Below are positions 49,668-58,405 of a stretch of 59,429 nucleotides of DNA, piece after piece. A model generated the notes under the pieces. That model searched no databases. It saw nothing but the letters and a program-made list of their open reading frames with translations, and had not been told where the DNA came from. Origin of the DNA: JAQXGO01 sp045592445 (lineage in GTDB: Bacteria > Bacillota > Clostridia > UMGS1883 > UMGS1540); contig JAZNUV010000004.1 of assembly GCA_045592445.1 (NCBI GenBank), forward strand, positions 1 to 59,429. The letters run 5' to 3'. A program made the position numbers and the translations under genes. Position 1 is the first letter of the stretch; the number at the start of each line of letters is the position of its first letter.

Positions 49668-50954
49668 TTACTGTAAAAATCCTTTGTAGTGACGCATAAG
49701 CATTTGCGACTCGATTTGCTTTACTGTTTCCAACGCAACACCAACTACGATAAGCAAGGATGTTCCACCAATACTAATGGTAGATAGTTTGGAATCAATA
49801 AGTGCCAAAACAATCGGCAAAATTGCAATCAGTCCCAAGAAAAACGCACCGACGAGTGTAATTCTCGACAAAACCTTGGCGATAAAATCGCTGGTCGGCT
49901 TACCAGGACGGATACCTGGAATAAATCCACCGTTTTTCTTCATGTTGTTTGCCACTTCTATCGGATTAAAGGTAATCGACGTATAGAAATAAGTGAAGGC
50001 TACAATCAAAACAAAATAGATAAGTGCATACCAGCCATTACTCTGATTAAAGAACTTGAGCACCCACAGTGCAAACCCTTCTGTCGGATTCGGCTTTACC
50101 AAGGACACAATTGTACTCGGGAAAGCCAAAAGGCTCATGGCGAAGATAATCGGCATAACACCTGCCATCGTCACTTTAATCGGAATATGTGTGGATTGAC
50201 CACCGTACATCTTTCTGCCAACTACACGTTTTGCATACTGTACAGGGATTCTTCTTTCTCCATTATTGAAGAGAACAACGAAAGCAATCACCAAAACAAC
50301 AAAAACCAGAATGAGTAAAACGGCTAAATAGTTTTGAGATTCTCCACCCGTAAATGTCTGCCATATGGACTGAGCCATTGCAGGCACGCGAGATACGATA
50401 CCGGCAAAAATAATCATTGAAATACCATTGCCGATGCCTTTTTCTGTAATTTCTTCACCCAGCCACATCAAAAACGCTGTGCCTGCAGTAAAGCTCAACG
50501 TAATTACAAAAAATGTGAAAACGCCCGGGTTGGATACCGCATTCGCGTTGTTAAGGCCAATATAAAGACCTGCTGCCTGCACAAAAGCAAGCAAAACTGC
50601 AACATATCTTGTAATCTTGTTAATAATTTTTCTGCCTTCCTCGCCTTCTTTGCTAAGGCGTTCCAAAGCAGGAATCGCAACAGACAAAAGCTGAATAATA
50701 ATAGACGAGTTAATGTAGGGGGAAATACTCATTGCAAAGATAGTTGCCTGGCTGAATGCACCACCAGAGAACATGTCCATGATATTGAATATTGTATTAC
50801 CACCCTCTTGTACCCATGATGCCAAGGCTGCATTGTCAAGCCACGGCACAGGGATTACGGAACCAAAGCGAAAAACAACGAGAAGTAATAATGTGTAAAG
50901 CATTTTCTTGCGCAGTTCGGGAATTCCCCATGCGTTCTTTAAAATCTTAAACAC
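49668..50954 (-). CDS. secY: Protein translocase subunit SecY
   Basis: A 428-residue channel protein with ten membrane helices. SecY features include FNIMDMFSGGAFSQATIFAM (plug region), ISPYINSSIIIQLL, GNGISMIIFAG and the cytoplasmic loop GGFIPGIRPGKPT. It forms the SecYEG pore. It starts directly after the rplO stop with no gap. Confidence 0.97.
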   Translation of the reverse strand: MFKILKNAWGIPELRKKMLYTLLLLVVFRFGSVIPVPWLDNAALASWVQEGGNTIFNIMDMFSGGAFSQATIFAMSISPYINSSIIIQLLSVAIPALERLSKEGEEGRKIINKITRYVAVLLAFVQAAGLYIGLNNANAVSNPGVFTFFVITLSFTAGTAFLMWLGEEITEKGIGNGISMIIFAGIVSRVPAMAQSIWQTFTGGESQNYLAVLLILVFVVLVIAFVVLFNNGERRIPVQYAKRVVGRKMYGGQSTHIPIKVTMAGVMPIIFAMSLLAFPSTIVSLVKPNPTEGFALWVLKFFNQSNGWYALIYFVLIVAFTYFYTSITFNPIEVANNMKKNGGFIPGIRPGKPTSDFIAKVLSRITLVGAFFLGLIAILPIVLALIDSKLSTISIGGTSLLIVVGVALETVKQIESQMLMRHYKGFLQ

Positions 50955-51395
50955 TTATATCACCTCTGCCTTTCCACCTGCCGCTTCAATTTTCTCAGCA
51001 GCAGTTTTGGAAAAACGAACTGCCTTTACGGTAAGTTTCTTAGTAAGCTCGCCTCTTCCCAAAATCACAACGCCGTCCAAGGTCTTGCTGATAATGCCGT
51101 TTGCACGCAATACATCAGCTGTCACCTCTGTACCGTCCTCGAATTTGTTCAATTGGGAAACGTTTATCGAAACATATTCATTTGCAAATATGTTGGTAAA
51201 ACCTCGTTTGGGTAAACGTCTGTATAAAGGCATCTGTCCACCTTCAAACCCCGGACGTACACCGCCGCCCGAACGTGCGTTCTGACCCTTGTGGCCTCTA
51301 CCTGCCGTTTTGCCATTTCCTGTGCCGGCGCCTCTCCCCTTGCGTTTTGCAACGGTTTTGCTGCCCGGTACGGGACTAAGCTCATACAGCTTCAT
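50955..51395 (-). CDS. rplO: 50S ribosomal protein L15
   Basis: A 146-residue L15 with the Gly/Arg/Lys-rich N-terminus (KTVAKRKGRGAGTGNGKTAG, GHKGQNARSGGGVRPGFEGGQMPL) that threads into 23S rRNA and a globular C-terminal domain. Standard place before secY. Confidence 0.97.
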   Translation of the reverse strand: MKLYELSPVPGSKTVAKRKGRGAGTGNGKTAGRGHKGQNARSGGGVRPGFEGGQMPLYRRLPKRGFTNIFANEYVSINVSQLNKFEDGTEVTADVLRANGIISKTLDGVVILGRGELTKKLTVKAVRFSKTAAEKIEAAGGKAEVI

Positions 51396-51415
51396 AATGC
51401 AACACCTCCTTTAAT

Positions 51416-51595
51416 TTAAGCTTCCTCTACCGTCAATAAATGCGAAACCTTGTTAATCATACCTCTGATTTGAGGTGTGTCCGCGTGTTCTTTCGTATCG
51501 CGGATTTTCTTTAAACCGAGTGCTGCTACCGTTGCAATCTGGTCCTTTTTGCAACCGATAGTGCTTTTCTTCAGTGTAACCTTGAGTTTAGCCAA
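51416..51595 (-). CDS. rpmD: 50S ribosomal protein L30
   Basis: A 59-residue L30 reading AKLKVTLKKSTIGCKKDQI after the start, then ALGLKKIRDTKEHADTPQIR and HLLTVEEA. There is no upstream ATG; the start is TTG with GGAGGG 6 bp before it. It lies between rpsE and rplO, the expected place, which confirms the call despite its short length. Confidence 0.94.
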   Translation of the reverse strand: MAKLKVTLKKSTIGCKKDQIATVAALGLKKIRDTKEHADTPQIRGMINKVSHLLTVEEA

Positions 51596-51612
51596 TGCAA
51601 ACCCTCCTTTAC

Positions 51613-52110
51613 TTACAGTTCTTCGATTGCTTTACCGCGCAGACGTGCTACATCAGCCGCAAACTTTAAATTCTTAAGGCCTGCGATTGTTGCATCTACA
51701 ACATTCTTTGCGTTATTGCTGCGAAGAGACTTTGTACGAACATTCTTAATGCCTGCAAGCTCCATGACCGCACGGACAGGGCCGCCTGCGATAACGCCGG
51801 TACCTTCTACAGCCGGCTTAATGAGTACGCGTCCAGCACCAAAAGCACCAATGATTTCATGGGGAACTGTCCCGTTTACAATCGGAACCTTTACCATGTT
51901 TTTCTTGGCATCTTCAATGCCCTTACGGATTGCATCCGGAATTTCAGCAGCCTTGCCGAGTCCGCTGCCTACACGTCCATTCTCGTCTCCGACAACAACC
52001 AAAGCTGTAAAGCGGAAGTTTCTGCCACCCTTAACAACTTTTGCAACGCGATTTAGGCATACAACCTTTTCCTTAATATCTAATTCTGTGGGATCAATCC
52101 TGTTTGCCAT
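51613..52110 (-). CDS. rpsE: 30S ribosomal protein S5
   Basis: A 165-residue S5 with the double-stranded RNA-binding domain (CLNRVAKVVKGGRNFRFTAL) and the C-terminal domain (GAGRVLIKPAVEGTGVIAGGPVRAV). It affects decoding accuracy. The ATG at 52110 (MANRIDPTEL) follows GGAGGG; a start at 52161 would run into rplR. Confidence 0.96.
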   Translation of the reverse strand: MANRIDPTELDIKEKVVCLNRVAKVVKGGRNFRFTALVVVGDENGRVGSGLGKAAEIPDAIRKGIEDAKKNMVKVPIVNGTVPHEIIGAFGAGRVLIKPAVEGTGVIAGGPVRAVMELAGIKNVRTKSLRSNNAKNVVDATIAGLKNLKFAADVARLRGKAIEEL

Positions 52111-52123
52111 GCTATCCCTCCTC

Positions 52124-52483
52124 TTAAAATTCCAGTCCGCCTTCGCGTGCACCTTCTGCAAGTGCCGCTACGCGTCCATGATAAATGTAACCGCCGCGGT
52201 CAAATACGACCGACTTAATGCCTTTTGCAAGCGCATGCTTCGCAACCAGTTTGCCAACCTCGCGTGCTGCGTCTGCATTGCCACCGTAGCCACTGAAATC
52301 CTTATCTAAGGAGGAAGCTGCGGCGAGCGTTACGCCCTTCTCATCGTCAATAATCTGGGCGTATATATGATTCAGGCTTCTGAAAACGTTCAGGCGAGGA
52401 CGTGCCTCTGTTCCGACGATGTTACGACGAATACGACCGTGACGCTTTATTCTTGCCTTATTGCTAGATGCTTTATTAATCAT
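52124..52483 (-). CDS. rplR: 50S ribosomal protein L18
   Basis: A 119-residue L18 with basic N-terminus (NKARIKRHGRIRRNIVGTEA), RPRLNVFRSLNHIYAQIID and C-terminal FDRGGYIYHGRVAALAEGAREGGLEF. It binds 5S rRNA together with L5. Confidence 0.97.
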   Translation of the reverse strand: MINKASSNKARIKRHGRIRRNIVGTEARPRLNVFRSLNHIYAQIIDDEKGVTLAAASSLDKDFSGYGGNADAAREVGKLVAKHALAKGIKSVVFDRGGYIYHGRVAALAEGAREGGLEF

Positions 52484-52500
52484 CCTATACAGCTCCTCTC

Positions 52501-53049
52501 TTAACCTTTTGCCTTACCGGCCTTGCCTTCCTTGCGGCGGATATGCTCAGTAGAATACTTAATACCCTTGCCCTTATACGGCTCCGGCAGTCTCTTTTCA
52601 CGAATATTGGCCGCGATGTGACCTACCAATTGCTTATCTGCGCCGCGAACAAGAATTTTGTTCGGAGCAGGTACTTCAATTTCAATGCCGTCAACAGGCT
52701 CCATTTCAACGGGATGGGAATAGCCAAGACTCAAGACCAATTTCTTGCCCTGCATCTGTGCTCTGTAACCAACACCGTTAATTTCCAGTTCTTTTTGAAA
52801 GCCTTCCGTTACACCTGTTACCATATTGGCAAGCAGTGAACGTGTAAGACCGTGTAATGCCTTATGTTTCTTCTGTTCTGAAGGACGAATGATGTTGATT
52901 ACGCCATCACTCATTTCAATCTTCATTTCAGGATGTAACGCCTGGCAAAGCGTTCCTTTAGGACCTTTTACTGTTACTTCGTTCGTTGCGCTGACTTTTA
53001 CATCTACGCCTGCGGGTACAGTAATCGGCATTCTCCCAATTCTCGACAT
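52501..53049 (-). CDS. rplF: 50S ribosomal protein L6
   Basis: A 182-residue L6 starting MSRIGRMPITVPAGVDVKV, with two homologous domains and C-terminal signature KRLPEPYKGKGIKYSTEHIRRKEGK. It sits near the factor-binding stalk base. Confidence 0.97.
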   Translation of the reverse strand: MSRIGRMPITVPAGVDVKVSATNEVTVKGPKGTLCQALHPEMKIEMSDGVINIIRPSEQKKHKALHGLTRSLLANMVTGVTEGFQKELEINGVGYRAQMQGKKLVLSLGYSHPVEMEPVDGIEIEVPAPNKILVRGADKQLVGHIAANIREKRLPEPYKGKGIKYSTEHIRRKEGKAGKAKG

Positions 53050-53075
53050 TGCGTTTCACCACCATTTCTTAAAAT

Positions 53076-53474
53076 TTACCAAACAAACGCTAATACTTCG
53101 CCGCCAACGTGCTCAGCACGTGCCTTTTTGTCTGTCATTATACCCTTAGATGTGGAAATAATGGCAATACCGAGGCCTTTGAGTACGCGGGGAAGTTCAT
53201 CATGACTTGCATATACGCGCAAACCGGGTTTCGATATTCTCTTCAGTCCGGAGAGAACTCTCTCTTTGTTTGCACCATATTTTAATGTTACACGGATGAT
53301 GCCTTGTTTTTCATCATCTATAATTTGATATCCTCTGATATAGCCTTCCTCATTCAAAATGTCGGCAATTGCCTTTTTCATATTGGATGCGGGAATATCA
53401 ACAGTTTCATGCCTTGCGGAGTTTGCATTTCTGATACGTGTAAGCATATCAGCAATGGGATCTGTCAATTGCAT
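53076..53474 (-). CDS. rpsH: 30S ribosomal protein S8
   Basis: A 132-residue S8 beginning TDPIADMLTRIRNANSARHE, with C-terminal GIAIISTSKGIMTDKKARAEHVGGEVLAFVW. It binds helix 21 of 16S rRNA; in other bacteria it represses the spc operon. Confidence 0.97.
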   Translation of the reverse strand: MQLTDPIADMLTRIRNANSARHETVDIPASNMKKAIADILNEEGYIRGYQIIDDEKQGIIRVTLKYGANKERVLSGLKRISKPGLRVYASHDELPRVLKGLGIAIISTSKGIMTDKKARAEHVGGEVLAFVW

Positions 53475-53504
53475 TGTACTACCTCCTTTTCCGTAGCTTT
53501 AAAA

Positions 53505-53690
53505 TTACCAACTTGCCTTTTTTACACCGGGGATTTGACCTTTATATGCCATTTCTCTGAAACAAATACGGCAAATACCGAATTTTCTCAAATATGCATG
53601 CGGTCTGCCGCAAATTCTGCAACGCGAGTATGCGCGTGTGCTGAATTTCGGTTCACGTTGTTGCTTTAAAATCATAGATTTCTTCGCCAT
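53505..53690 (-). CDS. rpsN: 30S ribosomal protein S14, zinc type (type Z)
   Basis: A 61-residue type Z S14 with zinc motif CRICGRPHAYLRKFGICRICF (Cys x2, then Cys x2). The short zinc form, not the long Cys-less form, is encoded in the cluster between rplE and rpsH. Confidence 0.97.
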   Translation of the reverse strand: MAKKSMILKQQREPKFSTRAYSRCRICGRPHAYLRKFGICRICFREMAYKGQIPGVKKASW

Positions 53691-53707
53691 TTTTTCGTTC
53701 CCTCCCC

Positions 53708-54250
53708 TCAGCTTCTGGCAAACGGAGCGCCCATAAGTGTTAAAAACTCACGTGCTTCCTCATCGGTCTTGGCGGTAGTGACAAAAATAATATCCATACC
53801 CCGTACCTTGTCTATCTTATCATACTCTATTTCCGGGAAAATCAACTGTTCTTTAACGCCCATTGTATAATTACCTCTGCCGTCAAAGGAATTCGGGTTG
53901 ATTCCTCTAAAGTCTCTGACTCGCGGCAACGCTACATTAAAAAGACGGTCAACAAACTCGTACATTTTCTCGCTTCTGAGCGTTACCTTACAGCCGATGT
54001 TCATGCCTTGTCTGAGTTTAAAGTTTGCAACGGATTTCTTTGCCTTTGTAATAACGGGCTTTTGACCTGTGATTTTTGCCAAATCGCCACATGCAGCCTC
54101 AACAGCCTTTGGATTTTCCTTCGCTTCGCCGAGACCGATATTGATTACAACTTTTTCAAGGCGAGGAATCTGCATTACACTCTTATAAGAAAATTTATTC
54201 ATCAGAGCCGGTGCAACCTCGCTCTTATATTTCTCTTGCATTCTGGACAT
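53708..54250 (-). CDS. rplE: 50S ribosomal protein L5
   Basis: A 180-residue L5 starting MSRMQEKYKSEVAPALMNKF, with KVVINIGLGEAKENPKAVE and a C-terminal TTAKTDEEAREFLTLMGAPF. It binds 5S rRNA and touches S13. The ATG at 54250 has GGAGGG 7 bp upstream; the ATG at 54256 is too close to it. Confidence 0.96.
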   Translation of the reverse strand: MSRMQEKYKSEVAPALMNKFSYKSVMQIPRLEKVVINIGLGEAKENPKAVEAACGDLAKITGQKPVITKAKKSVANFKLRQGMNIGCKVTLRSEKMYEFVDRLFNVALPRVRDFRGINPNSFDGRGNYTMGVKEQLIFPEIEYDKIDKVRGMDIIFVTTAKTDEEAREFLTLMGAPFARS

Positions 54251-54268
54251 TGGCATTCCCTCCTTTCA

Positions 54269-54592
54269 CTAATCGTTAAAGGTTTCGTTGCATTTTTTGC
54301 AAACTCTTACCTTTTTACCATCATCCAATATTTTTCTGCCGATTCTCGTCGGCTTATTGCACTTTGAACAAATGTGCATAACTTTGGATGCATCAATTGC
54401 AGCTTCCTGCTTTACAATACCACCGACTTCGCCCTGCTTGCGGGGCTTTGTATGCTTTGAAACAATGCCGACACCCTCAACGATAACCTTGCCTTCCGAA
54501 GGGAGCACTTCCAAAACCTTACCGGTCTTATTCTTGTCTGCGCCAGATATAACGCGAACCATATCATCTTTCTTAATGTGCATTTTACGCAT
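54269..54592 (-). CDS. rplX: 50S ribosomal protein L24
   Basis: A 107-residue L24 with a KOW motif (KKDDMVRVISGADKNKTGKVLEVL) and a C-terminal extension carrying CSKCNKPTRIGRKILDDGKKVRVCKKC, a four-Cys zinc-finger-like pair. The ATG at 54592 fits AAGGAGG; the frame's earlier GTG overlaps that site. Confidence 0.95.
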   Translation of the reverse strand: MRKMHIKKDDMVRVISGADKNKTGKVLEVLPSEGKVIVEGVGIVSKHTKPRKQGEVGGIVKQEAAIDASKVMHICSKCNKPTRIGRKILDDGKKVRVCKKCNETFND

Positions 54593-54605
54593 TCCTGCCA
54601 CCTCC

Positions 54606-54974
54606 TTAAAGTACTTCCGGCGCCAAGGATATAATCTTCATATAATCCTTGTCGCGGAGTTCACGGGCAACCGGACCAAAAATACGCGTACCTCTCGGAT
54701 TTTTATCCTCTCTTATAATAACGGCCGCATTTTCATCAAACCGAATATAGCTACCGTCAGGTCTTCTCAGGCCCTTGACGGTACGAACTACAACGGCCTT
54801 TACAACCTCGCCCTTTTTAACAACCCCGCCGGGCGTTGCTTTTTTAACCGAAGCAACAATTACATCACCGACGTTAGCATATCTTTTCAGTGAACCGCCC
54901 AGACAACGAATGCACATAATTTCTTTTGCGCCTGTGTTGTCGGCCACTTTAAGCAGCGATTGCTGTTGTATCAT
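54606..54974 (-). CDS. rplN: 50S ribosomal protein L14
   Basis: A 122-residue L14 starting MIQQQSLLKVADNTGAKEIM, with VKKATPGGVVKKGEVVKAVVV and C-terminal ELRDKDYMKIISLAPEVL. It forms an inter-subunit bridge and binds ribosome-silencing factor in other bacteria. Confidence 0.97.
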   Translation of the reverse strand: MIQQQSLLKVADNTGAKEIMCIRCLGGSLKRYANVGDVIVASVKKATPGGVVKKGEVVKAVVVRTVKGLRRPDGSYIRFDENAAVIIREDKNPRGTRIFGPVARELRDKDYMKIISLAPEVL

Positions 54975-54998
54975 TTCCGTTCACTCCTTCCGATTCTA

Positions 54999-55256
54999 TT
55001 ATCTCGCCTTTTCGACGATCTCAACTAATCTCCAACGCTTGTCACGGCTCAAAGGTCTTGTTTCCATAACCTTAACTCTATCGCCGATACCGCAGATATT
55101 CTCTGCATCATGCGCCTTGAGCTTATATGTCCTCTTAACAATTTTACCATAAAGCGGATGCTTTACGTGGTTTTCGATGGCAACGACAATGGTTTTATCC
55201 ATTTTATCGCTAACCACAACCCCGATTCTGACCTTACGCGCATTTCTTTCAGCCAT
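54999..55256 (-). CDS. rpsQ: 30S ribosomal protein S17
   Basis: An 85-residue S17 (OB fold) starting MAERNARKVRIGVVVSDKMD, with KTIVVAIENHVKHPLYGKIV. The ATG at 55256 follows AAAGGAGG. Confidence 0.96.
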   Translation of the reverse strand: MAERNARKVRIGVVVSDKMDKTIVVAIENHVKHPLYGKIVKRTYKLKAHDAENICGIGDRVKVMETRPLSRDKRWRLVEIVEKAR

Positions 55257-55273
55257 TTCGCTTCCTCCTTTCA

Positions 55274-55474
55274 TTAAACGGTTTCCTTAAGCTGTTGCTC
55301 TCTCAGTACCGTCTTAATCCGTGCAATCGTCTTTTTCACTTCAACAATGCGCATCGGATTATCGAGCTGATTGGTAGCGTGCTGAAAACGTAAGTTGAAA
55401 AGTTCTTTTTTAAGGTCCTGCAATTTTTCCTGCAGTTCTTCTACGTGCATATCACGGATTTCATTAACCTTCAC
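55274..55474 (-). CDS. rpmC: 50S ribosomal protein L29
   Basis: A 66-residue two-helix L29 reading KVNEIRDMHVEELQEKLQDL and KELFNLRFQHATNQLDNPMR after the start. The start is a GTG (55474) with GGAGGG 8 bp upstream, overlapping the last codons of rplP by 11 bp. The longer upstream open frame belongs to the rplP shadow. Confidence 0.94.
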   Translation of the reverse strand: MKVNEIRDMHVEELQEKLQDLKKELFNLRFQHATNQLDNPMRIVEVKKTIARIKTVLREQQLKETV

Positions 55475-55904
55475 TCGAATCACCCTCCGTTTCCTGGGAT
55501 GCGCGGGTAATGAACTTGCACTTAATCGGGAGCTTATGTGCCGCAAGGCGCATAGCTTCACGTGCAGTTTCTTCATTTACACCGCCAATTTCAAACAAAA
55601 CTCTACCGGGCTTTACAACTGCTACCCAGTATTCCGGTGAACCCTTACCGCTACCCATACGAGTTTCAGCGGGTTTCTCCGTAACCGGCTTATCAGGGAA
55701 AATCTTGATCCAAACCTGACCGCCTCTCTTAATGTAACGCGTCATAGCGATACGAGCTGCTTCGATTTGGTTGGAGGTAATCCATGCCGGTTCAAGTGCC
55801 TGCAAGGCAAAATCGCCATATGCGATTTTATTGCCGCGAGTTGCTGCGCCCTTCATTCTACCGCGCATAACTCTTCTATATTTTACTCTTTTAGGCATTA
55901 ACAT
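55464..55904 (-). CDS. rplP: 50S ribosomal protein L16
   Basis: A 146-residue L16 starting MLMPKRVKYRRVMRGRMKGA, with ITSNQIEAARIAMTRYIKRGG and GSGKGSPEYWVAVVKPGRV. It helps place tRNA in the A site. The start at 55904 fits GGGAGG 8 bp upstream and lies inside the end of rpsC (14-bp overlap). Confidence 0.96.
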   Translation of the reverse strand: MLMPKRVKYRRVMRGRMKGAATRGNKIAYGDFALQALEPAWITSNQIEAARIAMTRYIKRGGQVWIKIFPDKPVTEKPAETRMGSGKGSPEYWVAVVKPGRVLFEIGGVNEETAREAMRLAAHKLPIKCKFITRASQETEGDSSEG

Positions 55905-56571
55905 TTTTCTTGCCTCCCTCCGTCTTGGGTGCTCTCTTTGCTTCCGGAAGCACTTCACCTTTGTAAATCCAGACTTTTACGCCGATTTTACCGTAGGTTG
56001 TGTCTGCTTCATAGAAACCATAGTCGATGTCTGCACGCAATGTCTGCAGCGGAATTGTTCCTTCATGGTAATGCTCGGTACGTGCAATTTCAGCACCGCC
56101 CAAACGACCGGAACAAGAGGTTTTAATACCCTTTACGCCAAGACGCATTGCTCTTTGCATTGTGGACTTCATTGCACGTCTGAAAGAAGTTCTCTTTTCA
56201 AGCTGTGCTGCAATGTTTTCTGCAACGAGCTGTGCATTTGCATCAGCATTTTTTACTTCAACAATATTGATGTTGACAGTTTTGCCTGTCATCGCTTCGA
56301 GCTGTGCCTTCAGCTTATCAATATCCGCACCATTCTTGCCGATAACAATACCGGGCTTTGCTGCATGAATGAAAATGCGAATCTTTGCAGAATCCTTTTC
56401 AATTTCAATGCTCGGAATACCGGCTGCAAACAGTTTCTTTTTGATAAATTCTCTGATTTTTGTGTCTTCTATCAGGTAATCAGCGAAAGAACGGTCATCC
56501 GCGAACCAACGCGAATCCCAATCTTTGATTACGCCAACCCTAAGACCGTGGGGATGTACTTTCTGACCCAT
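55891..56571 (-). CDS. rpsC: 30S ribosomal protein S3
   Basis: A 226-residue S3 starting MGQKVHPHGLRVGVIKDWDS, with KH domain motif GIVIGKNGADIDKLKAQLE and C-terminal RAMRLGVKGIKTSCSGRLGGAEIARTE region. It lines the mRNA entry tunnel. Confidence 0.97.
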   Translation of the reverse strand: MGQKVHPHGLRVGVIKDWDSRWFADDRSFADYLIEDTKIREFIKKKLFAAGIPSIEIEKDSAKIRIFIHAAKPGIVIGKNGADIDKLKAQLEAMTGKTVNINIVEVKNADANAQLVAENIAAQLEKRTSFRRAMKSTMQRAMRLGVKGIKTSCSGRLGGAEIARTEHYHEGTIPLQTLRADIDYGFYEADTTYGKIGVKVWIYKGEVLPEAKRAPKTEGGKKNVNA

Positions 56572-56583
56572 GCTCTCGCCTCC

Positions 56584-56931
56584 TTACTCTTTTTCCGATA
56601 CCACTAATGTGATGTGGCTCGTTCTCTTTCTGATTCTGAACGCTCTGCCCTGTGCTCTCGGCTGAATACGCTTTAAGGTAGGCCCTTCATTGGCATACGC
56701 TTCTGTAACGTAGAGCTTATCTGCACTGAGGCCGAAATTATTTTCAGCGTTGGCAACGGCCGAATTTAAAAGCTTAATTAAAAGCTCGCTGGCCGCTTTG
56801 GGCGTGTTGTTCAGAATGCCTGCAGCTGTACCAACAGGCTTATTTCTGATAAGATCAATAACAAGCTTTACTTTGCGGGGTGAAATTCTTGCATACCGCA
56901 AGGTTGCGCTTGCAGATGTTCTTGCATCCAT
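56584..56931 (-). CDS. rplV: 50S ribosomal protein L22
   Basis: A 115-residue L22 with RYARISPRKVKLVIDLIRNK, and the tunnel-reaching hairpin ending GRAFRIRKRTSHITLVVSE. The region is a known site of macrolide effects in other bacteria. Confidence 0.96.
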   Translation of the reverse strand: MDARTSASATLRYARISPRKVKLVIDLIRNKPVGTAAGILNNTPKAASELLIKLLNSAVANAENNFGLSADKLYVTEAYANEGPTLKRIQPRAQGRAFRIRKRTSHITLVVSEKE

Positions 56932-56954
56932 ATATAACCCTTTCCTTTCGCTTT

Positions 56955-57230
56955 TTATTTGCCGGTTGTTTTGGACCCGGCGTGACCTCTATACGTTCTT
57001 GTCGGTGCAAATTCACCAAGCTTATGTCCAACCATATCCTCCGTAACATAAACCGGAACATGCTTACGACCGTCATGAACCGCTATCGTGTGCCCGACCA
57101 TTTCGGGGAAAATTGTGGAGCTTCTCGACCATGTCTTCAGCACCTTTTTATCACCGCTTTCATTCATCTCGACGATACGAGCGAGTAAGCGTTCTTGCAC
57201 AAACGGTCCTTTTTTTACCGATCTGCTCAT
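56955..57230 (-). CDS. rpsS: 30S ribosomal protein S19
   Basis: A 91-residue S19 starting MSRSVKKGPFVQERLLARIV, with SRSSTIFPEMVGHTIAVHDGR and GEFAPTRTYRGHAG. It sits in the 30S head with S13. Confidence 0.97.
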   Translation of the reverse strand: MSRSVKKGPFVQERLLARIVEMNESGDKKVLKTWSRSSTIFPEMVGHTIAVHDGRKHVPVYVTEDMVGHKLGEFAPTRTYRGHAGSKTTGK

Positions 57231-57255
57231 AAGACTTTATCCTCCTCTCAAAAGG

Positions 57256-58089
57256 TTATCTCTGATTCCGGCGTTTAACAATAAACTTATTCGTTTCTTT
57301 ATTTTTCTTTCTGGTCTTAAGACCAAGAGCCGGTTTGCCCCAAGGTGTAACAGGACTGGGCATACCGATAGGTGACTTACCTTCACCACCGCCGTGCGGA
57401 TGGTCATTCGGGTTCATAACAACACCACGAACTGTCGGACGAATACCCATATGACGCTTACGGCCTGCTTTACCGATGGAGATGTTTTCATGCTCAAGAT
57501 TACCGACCTGGCCAATTGTAGCCATGCAGTCCATCCGAATCATTCTAACTTCACCGGAAGGGAGACGCACCTGTGCGTACTTGCCTTCTTTTGCCATGAG
57601 CTGTGCGCTGTTACCTGCACTTCTTACAAGCTGGCCGCCCTTACCGGGTGCAAGCTCAATATTATGAATCAGCGTACCGACCGGAATAGAGCTTATCGGC
57701 AATGCATTGCCGGGCTTTATGTCTGCCGTTGCGCTAGAGATAACAACGTCACCGTCAGTAAGACCTAAAGGTGCAATGATGTATCTCTTTTCACCGTCTT
57801 CATACTGCAAAAGTGCGATATTTGCGCTTCTGTTCGGATCGTACTCGATACCAATAACAGTTGCCGGCATATCCATCTTGTTGCGCTTGAAGTCGATTAC
57901 TCTGTATTTTTGTCTGTTTCCGCCGCCACGATGACGAACGGTAATTCTGCCGTATGCGTTTCTGCCGGCGTGCTTCTTTTGGGGTTCCAAAAGGGAGCGT
58001 TCCGGTGTGGTCTTTGTGATTTCGTCAAAGGCAGAGACCGTCATAAATCTGCGCGCCGGAGAAGTTGGTTTAAATTTTTTAACTGCCAT
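57256..58089 (-). CDS. rplB: 50S ribosomal protein L2
   Basis: A 277-residue L2 with RNA-binding domains containing HRGGGNRQKYRVIDFKRNKM, and the C-terminal block GVVMNPNDHPHGGGEGKSPIG whose His is conserved near the peptidyl transferase centre. Standard length. Confidence 0.97.
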   Translation of the reverse strand: MAVKKFKPTSPARRFMTVSAFDEITKTTPERSLLEPQKKHAGRNAYGRITVRHRGGGNRQKYRVIDFKRNKMDMPATVIGIEYDPNRSANIALLQYEDGEKRYIIAPLGLTDGDVVISSATADIKPGNALPISSIPVGTLIHNIELAPGKGGQLVRSAGNSAQLMAKEGKYAQVRLPSGEVRMIRMDCMATIGQVGNLEHENISIGKAGRKRHMGIRPTVRGVVMNPNDHPHGGGEGKSPIGMPSPVTPWGKPALGLKTRKKNKETNKFIVKRRNQR

Positions 58090-58106
58090 TTCAATCCCTC
58101 CTAAGC

Positions 58107-58403
58107 TTATACAAGGCCTTCGAAGAACTCAATCGTCTTGCTGCCTTCCGCGAGCGTAACGATGGCCTTTTTCCAGCTTGCTCTTCTGCCTTCGTTGGCA
58201 CCCATACGTTTCATTTTACCAAGCATATTCATGGTAGCAACTTTTTCAACCTTCACACCCGGGAAAACTGCTTCGATTGCTTTTTTGATTTCAATCTTAT
58301 TTGCATTTCGTGCAACTTCGAAGGTGTACTTCATGTCGCTGAGATTATCCATGCTGTTTTCCGTGATGATAGGACGAATTACAATATCATGTATGTTTTT
58401 CAT
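58107..58403 (-). CDS. rplW: 50S ribosomal protein L23
   Basis: A 98-residue L23 with IVIRPIITENSM at the start and FEVARNANKIEIKKAIEAVF. It sits by the tunnel exit and docks trigger factor and SRP in other bacteria. Confidence 0.96.
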   Translation of the reverse strand: MKNIHDIVIRPIITENSMDNLSDMKYTFEVARNANKIEIKKAIEAVFPGVKVEKVATMNMLGKMKRMGANEGRRASWKKAIVTLAEGSKTIEFFEGLV

Positions 58404-58405
58404 AA

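Noticed and set aside
55771..56607. Long plus-strand open frame opposite rpsC/rplP
   Set aside because: It is antisense to two universal ribosomal genes, with a Cys/Phe-rich composition typical of a shadow frame.
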